A stretch of 30,404 nucleotides of DNA. Origin: Candidatus Moraniibacteriota bacterium (GTDB lineage: Bacteria; Patescibacteriota; Minisyncoccia; Moranbacterales; UBA11712). The first letter of the stretch is position 1, and each line of letters opens with the position of its first letter. Below, piece by piece: positions 30,395-30,404 of the stretch. The position numbers were made by a program, and so were the translations under genes. The DNA lies in contig PMJF01000067.1 of the NCBI GenBank assembly GCA_003157295.1, positions 1 through 30,404 of the forward strand, read 5' to 3'. A model generated the notes under the pieces. It saw nothing but the letters and a program-made list of their open reading frames with translations. It ran no database searches and was not told the DNA's origin.

Positions 30395-30404
30395 AGGGGG
30401 TGGT

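Overview
The window looks like a chromosomal segment from a Candidate Phyla Radiation (Patescibacteria) bacterium, most likely Parcubacteria/Moranbacteria-like. This placement is inferred from gene content and style and was not computed. The supporting signs are short, tightly packed genes, many of them without a Shine-Dalgarno (SD) sequence; several small membrane or secreted proteins of unknown function; a stand-alone gyrB; a PilX-type pilus protein; and a soluble [FeFe]-hydrogenase operon beside a membrane protein of a type I recall from this group. TGA is used as a normal stop (for example in the 51-, 74- and 130-residue genes), so the recoded UGA lineages are unlikely.

Layout. 1-5432, minus strand: the truncated start of a membrane-anchored fibronectin-III-like surface protein with a Pro-Thr linker, a twin-CBS protein, gyrB, and small membrane and secreted proteins. 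5472-10684, minus strand: a run of small-molecule enzymes (two HAD phosphatases, an alpha/beta hydrolase, a TIM-barrel isomerase-like protein, a 2H phosphoesterase, a creatininase-family amidohydrolase and a NUDIX hydrolase) with a good promoter at the upstream end. 10821-14537: dapA (strong SD, apparently different base composition), a divergent cupin, rlmN and a membrane-anchored metallophosphoesterase. 14721-16297, plus strand: a secreted protein, a lipoprotein and a small charged protein, with clear terminators.

16313-21807 is the accessory part. A minus-strand module encodes an HExxH putative metalloprotease, a 51-residue protein and a 595-residue coiled-coil protein, tightly packed. Two diverged copies of a roughly 170-nt intergenic element flank it. 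Each copy carries a conserved 22-23 codon mini-ORF and a TTCTGA/TCAGAA stem-loop. A second repeat, a double-hairpin module, lies beside the inner copy and again just downstream of tRNA-Asp, so that the two modules bracket a 391-residue orphan gene. Three tRNAs follow (Asp, elongator-type Met, initiator Met).

21865-22918, plus strand: a self-contained cassette with a TTGACA promoter, a leader palindrome, a half-size EamA/DMT-type membrane protein and an orphan, both with strong SDs, and two terminators. 22939-24439 is a type I glutamine synthetase with its own promoter. 24623-25517 holds an alpha/beta hydrolase and a previously uncalled 28-residue Lys-rich peptide ending in five cysteines, preceded by a perfect 16-bp palindrome. 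25546-29046 encodes a three-subunit NAD-linked [FeFe]-hydrogenase (hydCBA). A near-perfect palindrome separates it from a divergent ECF-S-like membrane protein. The window ends with a PilX-like pilus protein.

The best candidates for something undescribed are the repeat-flanked protease module with its mini-ORFs, and the Lys/Cys peptide with its ArsR/SmtB-like operator.
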